DNA of 30,123 nt from Pavlovales sp. CCMP2436 (Eukaryota > Haptophyta > Pavlovophyceae > Pavlovales). The DNA lies in NCBI GenBank assembly GCA_026770615.1, contig MU631474.1, positions 65,844 through 95,966 of the forward strand. The letters run 5' to 3'. Both the position numbers and the translations under genes were made by a program. Numbering within the stretch: the first letter of the stretch is position 1; every line of letters starts with the position of its first letter. The notes beneath the pieces were generated by a model. The model searched no databases. It was given only the letters and a program-made list of their open reading frames with translations, and was not told where the DNA came from. Of this stretch, positions 8,403 through 15,988 are shown piece by piece.

Positions 8403-9384
8403 TCACGCACGCGGCACTGGAAGCAGCTTGGCTTGCGGAAAGCGGTGAGTGTGTTCTCGCCCCCGCCGCGGCCGCGCGAGCTGCTGCTGCGCGCGCCGCC
8501 GCGCGTGCCGCGGCCGACGTGCGCGCCTCCGGCGGCCCATGCGCGCGTCGGTGCCGGCGCCGATGTAGTTCACGCGCTGGTTGAGGCGCGTGTCGGAGAT
8601 GTCGGGGCCGTAGACGAGAGTGATCGAGTTGAGGCTCTCGCGGAGGGAGAGCAGCACGTCGATGGCAGGCTTCGTCGTGTTGTTGGAGTCGTTGATGGTC
8701 GACTGAACAAGCGCAGCGTACTCCTGGCCGAGTCCCTCGAGCGAGATAAGCAAGAAGATGTCCTCAGGCTTAAGCTTAAGGTGGGCGATGGAGTTGAAGG
8801 AGCGCTGCACGCGGTCGAGCCACTGTAGCGGTGTTTCGCGCGCCTGGCGCGCGAGCGAGATAAAATTCAGCATGCACGCCGCACGAGACGTGCCAGACAT
8901 GCCGAGGCAGTGCGACTGCAGGCAGCTGAAGAACCCAGAGAAGCTGATGGCGCCGCACACTTTGGTCGCGTAGGCCTTGTGCATCACCGCGCTGAGGATT
9001 GTCGGGTTGATAGCCTGCGTGAAGTAGTTCATCGTCTTGGCCTGGGACAGCAAGCGCTTCTGGTAGTCCTTGAGCGCCTTCAGGAACAGCGGGTCAACCT
9101 CGCCCTTAGGGTAGAGCGGGTTGTCAGAGTCGTCGACATCGTCGGGCTCGGGGTACTCGAGCGGGACGACGACGGGGTTGCCCTCCAAGATCTCTCCAGG
9201 CGGGGGTACAGTGAAGACAAAGCTCAGATACAGTGAAGACAAAGCTCAGATCGATCTTGTCGTCCGACTGCAGGATCATGATGAGCATCGTGAGCCAGAT
9301 CGGAAACATCTGCGCATCCTTGAGGGTGCAGTGCTGCATGCGGTGGGAAGAGCCGCTGGATTCCGAAACCTGGAGGTCCATCAT
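8403..9384 (-). pseudogene. element B gag
   Basis: The N-terminal part starts at an ATG at 9382-9384, whose first base is the last base of the LTR, with a second ATG at 9379-9381. It runs through DDKIDLSFVFTV. The main body then continues in another frame (PPPGEILEG...) because a 22-bp tandem duplication (9208-9251) adds one base modulo three. The body is helical, with QWLDRVQRSFNSIAHL and LISLEGLGQEYAALV, typical of copia gag (UBN2/Retrotran_gag type, by family memory). Near 8545 the frame must shift by one base to reach the RG-rich stretch and zinc knuckle that head the pol frame. Confidence 0.8.
9208..9251. repeat. 22-bp perfect tandem duplication
   Basis: ACAGTGAAGACAAAGCTCAG plus AT occurs at 9208-9229 and again at 9230-9251 without a mismatch. 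It lies in gag of element B and breaks its frame; removing one copy restores continuity between the two gag frames. Confidence 0.95.
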
Positions 9385-9621
9385 ATCGAGAGGCTAGCGG
9401 TGTTGAACGCAAGCACGAGCTAAGAGAGGATTGGAGTCCGAGACGCGTGAGCGTCGAGGGCAGCTAGAGAGAGAGAGAGCTATATTTGGAATAGAACGAG
9501 CAGGCGTAACCGCCTTTTCTGTGGACCCCTTTGTGGAAGGGTGGCAAGTTCCTATAGTTGTCAGGATGGTAATCAGGATGTCAGACAGAGCCCAAATGAG
9601 AGGACACTTGGACTCCCAATA
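9384..9621 (-). repeat. 5' LTR of element B
   Basis: It matches 4004-4240 and is followed by TAGTC (9622-9626). On the coding strand it ends CTCGATA, and internal sequence TGATGGACCTCC follows at once. A TGG three bases in could head a primer-binding site, but I could not match it to a tRNA. Confidence 0.92.
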
Positions 9622-10390
9622 TAGTCAATGCCTTCCTTCTGGAAGTTGTCCATCACCACCATGCGAGCTTTCCAACGGGTGACCTCACCCATCTTGTCCG
9701 ATTTAGCCTCGTGAACCCAATGTGATGGTAGTACCCTTGAGCCTTCAACACCTTCTCGCTGAAGGTGTTGAGGTCTCGATGTGCGGCCAGGTTGGGCTCC
9801 ATCGCCTTCGTCCACTCGTCCGCTTGCGGCAATGCTTTCGCCTGTCGTTAGTGTCGAGGGATGGTGACCGGCACTCCCTTATGTGTGATGCCGGAAGCCG
9901 CGCGGGCTTGGGCGATATCGGGAGGCCTGGTCTTGCTCCTAGCGGCCCTGTCCCGCCATAGCGGGTCATACCCTTTGGGCAGAGCTTGGATCGGGTTGTC
10001 TTCAATCAGATCCGGATCCACCATCGTCTTCAGCGTTCTTGCGCGGCTCGTCGGAGGAACAACACGACTGTCCGGCTCGTAGTCCGATTCTTCACCGTCC
10101 GTTCCCGAATCGTCACCCGGGATGAGGTCTGGCAAATTGTCGGCGTCGGCCGGGGCGTCGTCTGTCGCTGCGATCGTCCTAGTCGAAACTTCGACTTGCT
10201 TGCTGGATGGTAACACTCTGGTGTTCTCCTGAACTTCGACCATCTGGTCGCTCTGTTCCACTCGCCAAGGGGTGTGGATCCCCCCCGCGATCAGATCTCG
10301 CTCGTCGATCTCGACGTGTCTCGAGAAGTTGACAGTGCCGTCTATCAAAAGCACGATGTAGCCTAGGATGAGGCGCATGGAATTTCCATA
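9622..10390 (-). pseudogene. element A RT N-terminus and integrase-RT linker
   Basis: Minus-strand reading gives the integrase C-terminal block DGTVNFSRHVEIDERDL and an acidic linker (DDSGTDGEESDYEPDS). It continues NPIQALPKGYDPLWRD and, after a frame change near 9845, HWVHEAKSDKMGEVTRWKAR and MVVMDNFQKEGIDY, the RT fingers region. The last residues abut the right end of element B and continue at 3457-4003. Element C has the same order without the interruption. Confidence 0.85.
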
Positions 10391-11338
10391 CATTTTGCAC
10401 GCCGTCACCGCCGTAGCCGAGAACGATCCCTCGCTCCATCGGGAGTCCGAATTTGCCGCTCTTCTTGCGAGCCGGACCGATGAGGAGCATCCTGCAGGGA
10501 GCTCCGAACACGACCAGGTGTTTCGCGGTTGGTTTTCTACCGAAGAATATCTCATGTGGTGATACCCAGACCTTGACGTTATCACGTGTGATCTGTTGAG
10601 AAGCCAGCATGTTGCGAGCTACGCAAGCATGCCGCATTGCCCATGGCCAGTTTTTGCTCGAAATCTTGGCCATCGCAAGGAGCGCTCTGGTGTCAGCCCC
10701 GAGCGTCCCTATGTATCTTTCCACCTTGCCGTTGGACTGTGGCGTGTCATGCGCTGACGTCACGTTCGCGCTGAGTCCAAACTCTAGCAGGAGGTCCTCG
10801 ACATCCTCGGCGTTGAGGTTGAATCCGCCATCTATGTGTACTCTCCTCTGTCCGAATCCGGGACCTAGAAGAAGATAGGAGCCCAAGTTGGCGTGCGTGC
10901 CCAGCTCGAGGAACCACAGTCTCAACAGATGAGCGATTCCTTGCATGTGCTTGTCAAAATACACCCAACCTCGGTTGAATGCGTCGTCCAGACAAACCAG
11001 TCCGTAACGCATACCGAGGGAACTCCCGTCGGTACCTACCGGGAGGTTGACCTTAGATATTGTCAAGATATCTTCGTGTGTCACCTGCCCAGGCAGTACT
11101 GCCCGTGGCATCGGGTCAGTAAACACTGTCTTCCGCATACGTGCGTCAGTTAGTGTCGATAGATTAGCCCTCTGGGGTAAACTATGGTCCATGTCTAGGA
11201 CGACATCACTTATCAGTGTGCGCTGCAGCAGTATCTTGTTGCTGATGCCCGTACGCGTTGCTCAGAAAGCCAACCACTCCTTACTGGACGCAAGCTTGCG
11301 TCGGAGTTGGTCCGCCGTCTCCTTGGGCGACGCCGGGC
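10390..11338 (-). pseudogene. element A integrase
   Basis: Open frame (start of track 11192; reading in the same frame extends upstream to the frameshift heptamer at 11345-11351, with one TGA after KEWLAF). It shows THEDILTISKVN (probable first catalytic Asp), VCLDDAFNRGW, RRVHIDGGFN (second Asp) and SNGKVERYIG (Glu). NMLASQQITRD and APCRMLLIGPARKKSGK follow, to the usual GIVLGYGGDG. I do not see the H-H-C-C zinc site that normally precedes copia integrase, in A or in C. This frame is -1 relative to the protease/RGG frame upstream. Element C shows the same relation. Confidence 0.85.
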
Positions 11339-11351
11339 TTAGACGTTTGGG
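11339..11351 (-). promoter_or_regulatory. -1 frameshift site C CCA AAC with adjacent UAA, element A
   Basis: On the coding strand, codons CAC CCA AAC GTC TAA end the RGG frame. C CCA AAC fits the X XXY YYZ rule in the correct phase, and the integrase frame is exactly -1. Element C has the identical site at 26639-26651. Downstream, both have an AAGCTT-centred palindrome (11280-11310 region here), though farther away than usual frameshift stimulators. Confidence 0.6.
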
Positions 11352-11617
11352 TGGCGAGTCTCGATCGGAGGCCTTGGTCCCAAGCGCTGGAAGACGGGCT
11401 GTGATTCCGTCCGCGCTCGGCGCCCTCCCCGGCCACGGCCGTGGAAAAGCATGTCGGATCCGTAGCCTGCGAATCCACTCTGGCCATGCCTTCCGCGCCC
11501 CCCCTGCGGCTGTGCTGCGGCAGAGTTGGCAATCGCGTTGCCCCCCTTAGCTAAGGGGAACGAGCCCAGGAGCCCCACCTTCGGCGGGAGGTCGTCTCCT
11601 GGGCGGTAGACCTTGGC
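11339..11617 (-). pseudogene. element A RGG-rich module between protease and integrase
   Basis: In frame with the protease and separated from it only by a TAG at 11618-11620, this segment reads AKVYRPGDDLPPK, then PQGGRGRHGQSGFAGYGS and FHGRGRGGRRART, ending in RHPNV and UAA. Element C encodes a longer and cleaner version at 26639-26950 with the same YRPGD start and HPNV end. Arg/Gly-rich repeats usually bind RNA. Its position after the protease, not in gag, is odd. Confidence 0.6.
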
Positions 11618-11620
11618 CTA
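11618..11620 (-). promoter_or_regulatory. in-frame UAG after protease, shared with element C
   Basis: The protease frame ends ...HMDGLCM, UAG, and protein-like sequence (AKVYRPGDD) continues without a frame change. Element C has ...VMMGLDE, UAG, SKMQATIYRPGDQ at 26951-26953. A stop shared by two diverged copies is likely ancestral and might be a readthrough site. Confidence 0.45.
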
Positions 11621-12073
11621 CATGCACAAGCCATCCATGTGGAGCTCTTTGCCGCCGAGCTGCGAGAAATCAATCGTAGCGACGTTCTTCGCGAAGATGA
11701 TCGTGATGTCCGACTCGGTAAATGTGCGCACCGACAGGGGAGGTTTGTGTACCCCCTCTACTGCCCAGCATACCATCCGGACGATTTGGCGGTCGCCTGT
11801 CTTCTCACAGATCACGTCCATGATCAGCGTTCCCTTCAGCAGCACGGCGACCGATCGGCGGTCACCCCAGTGAACGTGTTCCCTCATATCGGTGAGGTTG
11901 TGGAGTACGCTCGGGTCTGCTACCGGCACACTTGCCCCCGAGTCCATGATCATGCGGACGTAGCCGAGCTTGGGTACGCTTTCCGCACGACAGGCGTAGG
12001 CCTGGAACACGCGCGACTGTTCGATCACAAGTCGCAGCTCTCGCATCTCAGCCTCATTGGTCGACGGGATCAT
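11618..12073 (-). pseudogene. element A aspartic protease region
   Basis: Open frame with VRMIMDSGASVPVADPS, the copia-type protease catalytic motif (DSGA at 11932-11943), followed by VLLKGTLIMDV, IVRMVCWAVEGVHKPPLSV and IDFSQLGG. Element C has the parallel VVFDSGATIS. The active motif and flanking strands look intact here. It ends at the TAG described separately and follows a poorly conserved gag-protease linker. Confidence 0.85.
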
Positions 12074-12858
12074 GCTGATGTCTTACTCATCCGAGTCCTC
12101 CGTGGCAAAAGCAGCACAGCAAGTCTCCTTGATCGAGCCCGTGGCCTTCTCGGCGGCTGCCACCGAGAAACCCAGGTCGATAGGACGGCCTTGTCGTGCT
12201 TGCTGCCCACGGTCTTGATGAGGATCTTGAGCGCCGCAGCGCTCGTTTCTAGGTCGTTGCCCGGGTCCATGAACAACGCCATCAGGTTCAGAATCCTCTG
12301 TACCTTAGGCTTGATCAGCCGTGCGAGATCGCCATCAATACTGATGCGCTTGTCCGCGTGCAGTACCCACCGGCCAGGCAGCTCGAGCTTCTTCTCCTGG
12401 AAGCGGTCTTGCAATCAGGAGCTGGGTCCTGCAATCTGGCAAAAATCCGAGTAGCGGCGCTCGGCCAGGATCCTAACGAGACACCCTGGCTCATCCGCCC
12501 ATAACTTCACACGCTTCATACGCGCCTCCGAAAAGCGTGGCGGCGGCGAGGGTAGCATCGGCGGTGGCGTCGGCGTGAGGGCACGCTTGCCCCCAGATTG
12601 TGCCTGTGACCGGTGCCAAACTGGGCAACGGCAACCGAGGCGTCGGGAACGGCACGTCTCCTGGCTCGATCGATGTGCCCATCTTGGGCGTCTGCTCTGT
12701 CTCCGTGTCCTTTAGGAATGCGTCCAGGTCAAAACCAGAGACAGTGCGGGCGTGGACTACGCCTCCTTTCACCGTGCTCCCGATATTCACCACAAGCCGT
12801 GATGAACCATCGGCGACCCTCGGGTCCAGCGCGTAGACCTCTGATGAAGAGATCTTGT
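12070..12858 (-). pseudogene. element A gag-protease linker
   Basis: Two minus-strand segments, VNIGSTVKGGVVHARTVSGF plus DLDAFLKDT (about 12640-12793) and LELPGRWVLHADKRISIDGD (12300-12400), read as protein but in different frames with stops between. The block GGVVHARTVSGFDLD resembles RGVVAFDLDRF in element C at 27814-27900, so this is shared linker sequence. No catalytic motif is seen. Confidence 0.55.
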
Positions 12859-12859
12859 T

Positions 12860-13765
12860 TTACGCTCTTGTTGATAACGAGAGCAGGACGTTGCCCATCT
12901 TGTCCGGGAACCTTGTTGAGAAGAGCGCGTTGTTCGCCTGCTTGTCCTGAAGTCCCCGTGAGGCGTCCATCGCCTGCGCGATGTTCTCGTAGCACGCCGC
13001 GGCGCGCTCACAGTCCTCTAGCAAGCTGTCCACAGTCTGCAAGAGAGCTGACGCATCGTGACTGCCGGGCTTCAGCTGAAAGTCCGACAGCAGCACGATC
13101 TCGTCTGTGATCCACTTGGCATCGCCAGCGAGGTCGGAGCTGTCGAGCTGGATGCTGTTGAGCTCCTCCAACCACATCGGCTCGAGCAGAGCGGGTGCGA
13201 GCTGTTTGGACACCAGCTTGATGTCCATCCAGTCGCGCTGCGGCCTCTCCTGCACCGCAATCGCGTAGTAGCCGAAGCCGTACAACTCCTCGCCGTCGGT
13301 CTCGCCGAGGGTGATCGCCTGGCGCGCCATAGCGTTGGAGTGCTGGGGTTGCCCCCCAAGCGTCTTCCCTAGCTTCAGCGCCTCGCGCCTCTGCTTGCAG
13401 CCCAGAGCGTGTTCCACTCGGGCCGCGTCTGCGCCCGGCTGGGTGCACTGCCTCACGTAGTGACTGAGACTGCCGCAGCAGACACACCCGTCTCTCCCTG
13501 GGTACATGGACTGCTCGGGGATTGCGCCCCCACGCTCACCAGTGCCCCAGGTCACCTTTGTCGGCTTTGCCATCTTGGCAGTAGCCTGCGTGTGCAGCGC
13601 CTTGCGCTGCGGCACCCCCGGCTGCGCGTTCTTCGCGCTAGCAACGTTGGCGCGCGCGTGTCCGTCCGGCTTGAGCTTGCCCCCGAATCTGTTGGGTGTA
13701 GCGCCCGAGCTGGACGCCACAAGGCTCCTCATCTGGGCCACGAGCGCGGCATGCTGGTTTCTCAA
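12860..13765 (-). pseudogene. element A gag, 5' end replaced
   Basis: The open frame includes ATPNRFGGKLKPDGHARAN, a basic region and a CCHC zinc knuckle CVCCGSLSHYVRQC (C-x2-C-x4-H-x4-C), and continues with helical sequence (EELNSIQLDSSDLAGDAKW). Element C gag has the same NRFGG block and knuckle (CINCGSLDHFVGKC) but carries about 100 more residues upstream. In A those are missing. At 13750 the sequence switches to an inverted copy of integrase DNA, so the true gag start has been lost. The frame is open upstream, and no proper ATG is seen at its head. Confidence 0.8.
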
Positions 13766-13808
13766 CAGATCACACGTGATAACGTCAAGGTCTGGGTATC
13801 ACCGCATG
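13750..13808 (+). repeat. inverted copy of integrase segment at element A 5' end
   Basis: 59 bp match the reverse complement of 10553-10611 in the integrase gene of the same element with two mismatches, encoding SQQITRDNVKVWVSPH on the plus strand. It sits between gag and the 5' LTR, where the leader and gag start should be. Confidence 0.9.
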
Positions 13809-13980
13809 CGACATGATAGGATATCTCTCCTCGGCTAGGAAAAGTAACAACGGGCCATTTACGGTTGTCCGTTAGATCACACGTGATAACGTCAAGGTCT
13901 GGGTATCACCGCATGCGACATGATAGGATATCTCTCCTCGGCTAGGAAAAGTAACAACGGGCCATTTACGGTTGTCCGTT
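13767..13980. repeat. 107-bp perfect tandem duplication across LTR edge
   Basis: 13767-13873 and 13874-13980 are the same by eye, starting AGATCACACGTGATAACG. Each unit holds about 47 bp of the integrase-derived piece and 60 bp of LTR. The outer unit belongs to the real LTR (TGATAGG at 13921); the inner one (13814) is a duplicate. Confidence 0.92.
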
Positions 13981-14343
13981 AGTCCAAGCATGGACCTCGT
14001 GCGTCAGCCTTACTCAGGATCTCTAGATCACAATAGAGCGTCTCAACAAGAGACACAAATCTTAAACGTAACCGGAGTTTAAGGACCGCTTTGGCCTAAA
14101 ACTCCAGTATTGCCAGAGCACACTATTCCTGGACTCTTCGAGTCCTCTTCGACCGTTGGATTAAGGGCATTCACTAATCCCGCCGACGTATCCCGCCGAC
14201 CGGTAGTGTATCGTCGCAATGGGGGAAAGGATAACTATCCAGATTCAGTAAGCCCCCTGTGAGTACCATCGAGCACTCATCAGTGGATGCCCTCGAGCAC
14301 CCACACATTCGTCCACGTATCTGTGCGCGTACGAATGCTAACA
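13921..14343 (-). repeat. 5' LTR of element A
   Basis: This 423-bp LTR runs from TGATAGGATATC to GCTAACA, the same length as the LTR of element C. It lacks the retrotransposon tail that interrupts the 3' LTR. GCATG follows as the probable target duplication. Confidence 0.9.
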
Positions 14344-14496
14344 GCATGAATAACACAATACAAATTCTAGCCTTGCTTCCCCAGCTTCGCAATTCGCTAA
14401 CTAATATTAATAATAACTTTAACTGAAAGAGCTTTGGCCCAGAGCTCCTGATCGACTGAAATGCACGATACTGAGACGAGTGTGTCGGAGCCCCCG

Positions 14497-15267
14497 TTAG
14501 CGTCCGCCGAGCAGGTCTTCAGGCGTAACCTGGGGGAAGAGATCGCCCATCTTGAAGCCCGACTCGCGATCCTCCGCCTCTTCCGATTCGTAATAGTCCT
14601 CAAAACTTGCGCCGGGCATGCGCGGGAACTGGTCGAGATTCAAGCTCAGGTACTGCGTCGCCATCTCGCCCAGGTCGACCAAGTCGGGCTGCTCCAGGAC
14701 CTCCTCGTCAACCACGTCGTCTGCGCTTGCGCTGGAGCCAAAGGCGAACTGCGCCCCCGAGCCAGGCTCTGACTCGCTGGCCTTGAGGCTCGCCTCGTCG
14801 GGGTGCAGGAGCACGGCGAAATCGGCCTTGACCGTGCTCCGGAAAAGTTCATTGCTCACCACGCAGCGCTGCGAGACCTCGGCGGTCAGGTTGCCGCGCA
14901 CGGCGACCGTCTCGCCAGCGCCTTTCCGCAGCAGGCACAGCGCGACGAAGCTGTGGATCTGCGGCACGTCGAGCCGCGCGGCGACGGCCGCGCATTCGTC
15001 GGGGGATGCGACGATCGGAACGACCTCCTGCCGCTGCCGGCTACTCAAACGCGCGATGGGGAGTGGGCGGCTCAGCTCGGGCGCCAACTCAGGCGCGTTG
15101 TCGAGCTCGGACGCCATCCGCACGCCAGACCGCACGAGCGGAGCCTGGGAGCCAAGTGCGGAGGCGCCCCGCGCTCGCACGCCAGACCGCAAGAGCGGAG
15201 CCCACGCGGAGCCAAGCGCGGAGGCGCCCCGCGCTACCGCGCACGCGACAAAGACGAGCGCCAGCAT
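14497..15267 (-). CDS. DUF177/YceD family protein, organelle-targeted
   Basis: This 256-residue single-exon ORF has TAA at 14497-14499. Residues about 70-222 fit the DUF177 (YceD) family: a central VRGNLTAEVSQRCVVSNELF strand block with the conserved Cys (135), then DLVDLGEMATQYLSLNLDQF and PRMPGA. The pattern recalls the alphaproteobacterial form (from memory). Bacterial YceD and plant DUF177 proteins are linked to large-subunit rRNA accumulation and ribosome assembly. Residues 1-53 carry no acidic residue, start hydrophobic (MLALVFVACAVARGASA) and are rich in Arg, Ser and Ala, as expected for signal-plus-transit or mitochondrial targeting. This region holds a near-perfect 19-20 residue duplication. 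An acidic tail (ESEEAEDRE) follows the domain. It lies between elements, with no operon partner. Confidence 0.82.
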   Translation of the reverse strand: MLALVFVACAVARGASALGSAWAPLLRSGVRARGASALGSQAPLVRSGVRMASELDNAPELAPELSRPLPIARLSSRQRQEVVPIVASPDECAAVAARLDVPQIHSFVALCLLRKGAGETVAVRGNLTAEVSQRCVVSNELFRSTVKADFAVLLHPDEASLKASESEPGSGAQFAFGSSASADDVVDEEVLEQPDLVDLGEMATQYLSLNLDQFPRMPGASFEDYYESEEAEDRESGFKMGDLFPQVTPEDLLGGR

Positions 15268-15352
15268 TGTGTAGTGCCTCGCGCGCCTCGACAGGGTCTG
15301 CGAGGTATTGGGCGCGAGGCGACGACGGGTCTCGATTTCTGTGTGCTAATTC

Positions 15353-15832
15353 CAGTAGACCGCACACAAGGGGAGGGAGGGGGAGGTATAGTGCGCGAAC
15401 CTGGGGCCGGTTTTCCGGCGGTGATACCCCAGGTGATACTCGTGATTACCCAACCTCGGGCCGTGCAGGTCGGTGATAAACACGGGGTGGGGCCGGGTAC
15501 CTGAAGAAAACTATTGCCTCAGTTGACTTCGAAAGAAAAGCTTCACCAACCACCCACTGAGATGGACAGCGGAGGGAACAGTCCCCGCTGGAGGCAAGGC
15601 GATCAGCGGACGTACTATTTTAGCAACCCTGTTTTGAGATTATTCTATTTACTAACACTGGACATTAGTTATAAACTGCTACCCCGGGCGTGAGTGTGGT
15701 GCTAGCCCGCACGTGGGACACGGAGCCCGATGGAGCCCAACGGTGATATCCCAGGTGGACGTCACCTGGGGCAGACAAAAAGTCGGTGATACTCGAGGGT
15801 AAAGACCCATCTCCCCTGTGTGCGGTCTACTG
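15353..15832. mobile_element. candidate inverted-repeat element, no coding
   Basis: CAGTAGACCGCACACAAGGG plus GAG at 15353-15375 is matched in reverse complement at 15811-15832 with a single-base indel. The interior of about 430 bp has no ORF worth naming. It has related short repeats (GGTGATACCCCAGGTGA and GGTGATATCCCAGGTGGA) and a small palindrome, CCAGGTG GACGT CACCTGG. I see no clear target duplication, so the class is open. Confidence 0.4.
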
Positions 15833-15843
15833 TGTATAGCACT

Positions 15844-15953
15844 GGGTCGATCGCTCGACCTCAGCCTGACGTCGACCAAGCCAGTGACTGAACAACACCT
15901 GTTGAACCATGACTGAACAACACCTGTTGAACCATGCTGAGCCGCTAATATAT
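15844..15953 (+). mobile_element. SINE-like (TA)n tail element, copy 4
   Basis: It starts GGGTCGATCGCTCGACCTCA, continues with the common tail and ends GCTGAGCCGCTA plus a short TA run. A 25-bp segment (GACTGAACAACACCTGTTGA and five more bases) is duplicated in tandem at 15886-15910 and 15911-15935. Confidence 0.7.
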
Positions 15954-15988
15954 TTATGATAGGGATTCAAGCTGGCGTAATATATATT

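Larger units (their letters stand above)
6290..8410 (-). pseudogene. element B zinc knuckle, NPF/TM region, protease and integrase
   Basis: Open minus-strand frame; residue numbers count from the start at 8410. Just upstream in the same frame is an RG-rich stretch and Cys pair giving a C-x2-C-x8-H-x4-C knuckle (H8, C13). Three NPF motifs sit at 131-133, 140-142 and 149-151 in 9-residue repeats. A hydrophobic helix spans about 166-192 (LSLLVALLVTIYLLASTYLL). The aspartic protease motif is CDSGS (D248). Integrase follows: the H-x4-H...C-x2-C zinc site (H437, H442, C468, C471) and the catalytic triad D498 (SVDMIGP), D570 (RLDGAKEF) and E607 (NAHAERY). The frame ends out of register near GYGDGDQ, where the frame at 4381-6300 takes over. 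Confidence 0.9.
4004..9621 (-). mobile_element. Ty1/copia retrotransposon B, full length, nested in A
   Basis: This 5618-bp element has 237/238-bp LTRs, a 5-bp target duplication (TAGTC) and minus-strand gag, protease, integrase, RT and RNase H in copia order. The LTRs differ at about ten sites plus one indel, near 4 percent, so the insertion is not recent. Coding is disrupted by a 22-bp tandem duplication in gag, a one-base frame change near 8545 and another near 6290. It is only distantly related to A and C. Its LTR termini read TAT...ATA instead of TG...CA. Confidence 0.95.
1067..14343 (-). mobile_element. Ty1/copia retrotransposon A, degraded, with nested insertions
   Basis: Two LTR copies (1067-1544 and 13921-14343) bracket a minus-strand internal region with copia order gag, protease, integrase, RT, RNase H. 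The LTRs begin TG and end CA. The flanks GAATG (1062-1066) and GCATG (14344-14348) look like a 5-bp target duplication with one mismatch. Outside indels the LTRs differ at roughly 4 percent of sites by eye. Without the inserted element B, the non-LTR copy and the short tail copies, the element would be about 6.7 kb. Several stops and frame breaks show it is dead. Element C at 22919 onward is a diverged relative, and comparing the two defines the empty sites of most insertions. Confidence 0.93.

Noticed and set aside
8530..8560. Gag-pol +1 frame change in element B as a Ty1-type recoding site
   Set aside because: CGG AGG C resembles nothing established, and the shift would fall before the zinc knuckle. 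There is no second copy for comparison.
7649..8584. 311-residue plus-strand ORF
   Set aside because: It is antisense to the protease/NPF region of element B with composition typical of a shadow frame (runs of Val, Arg, Glu).
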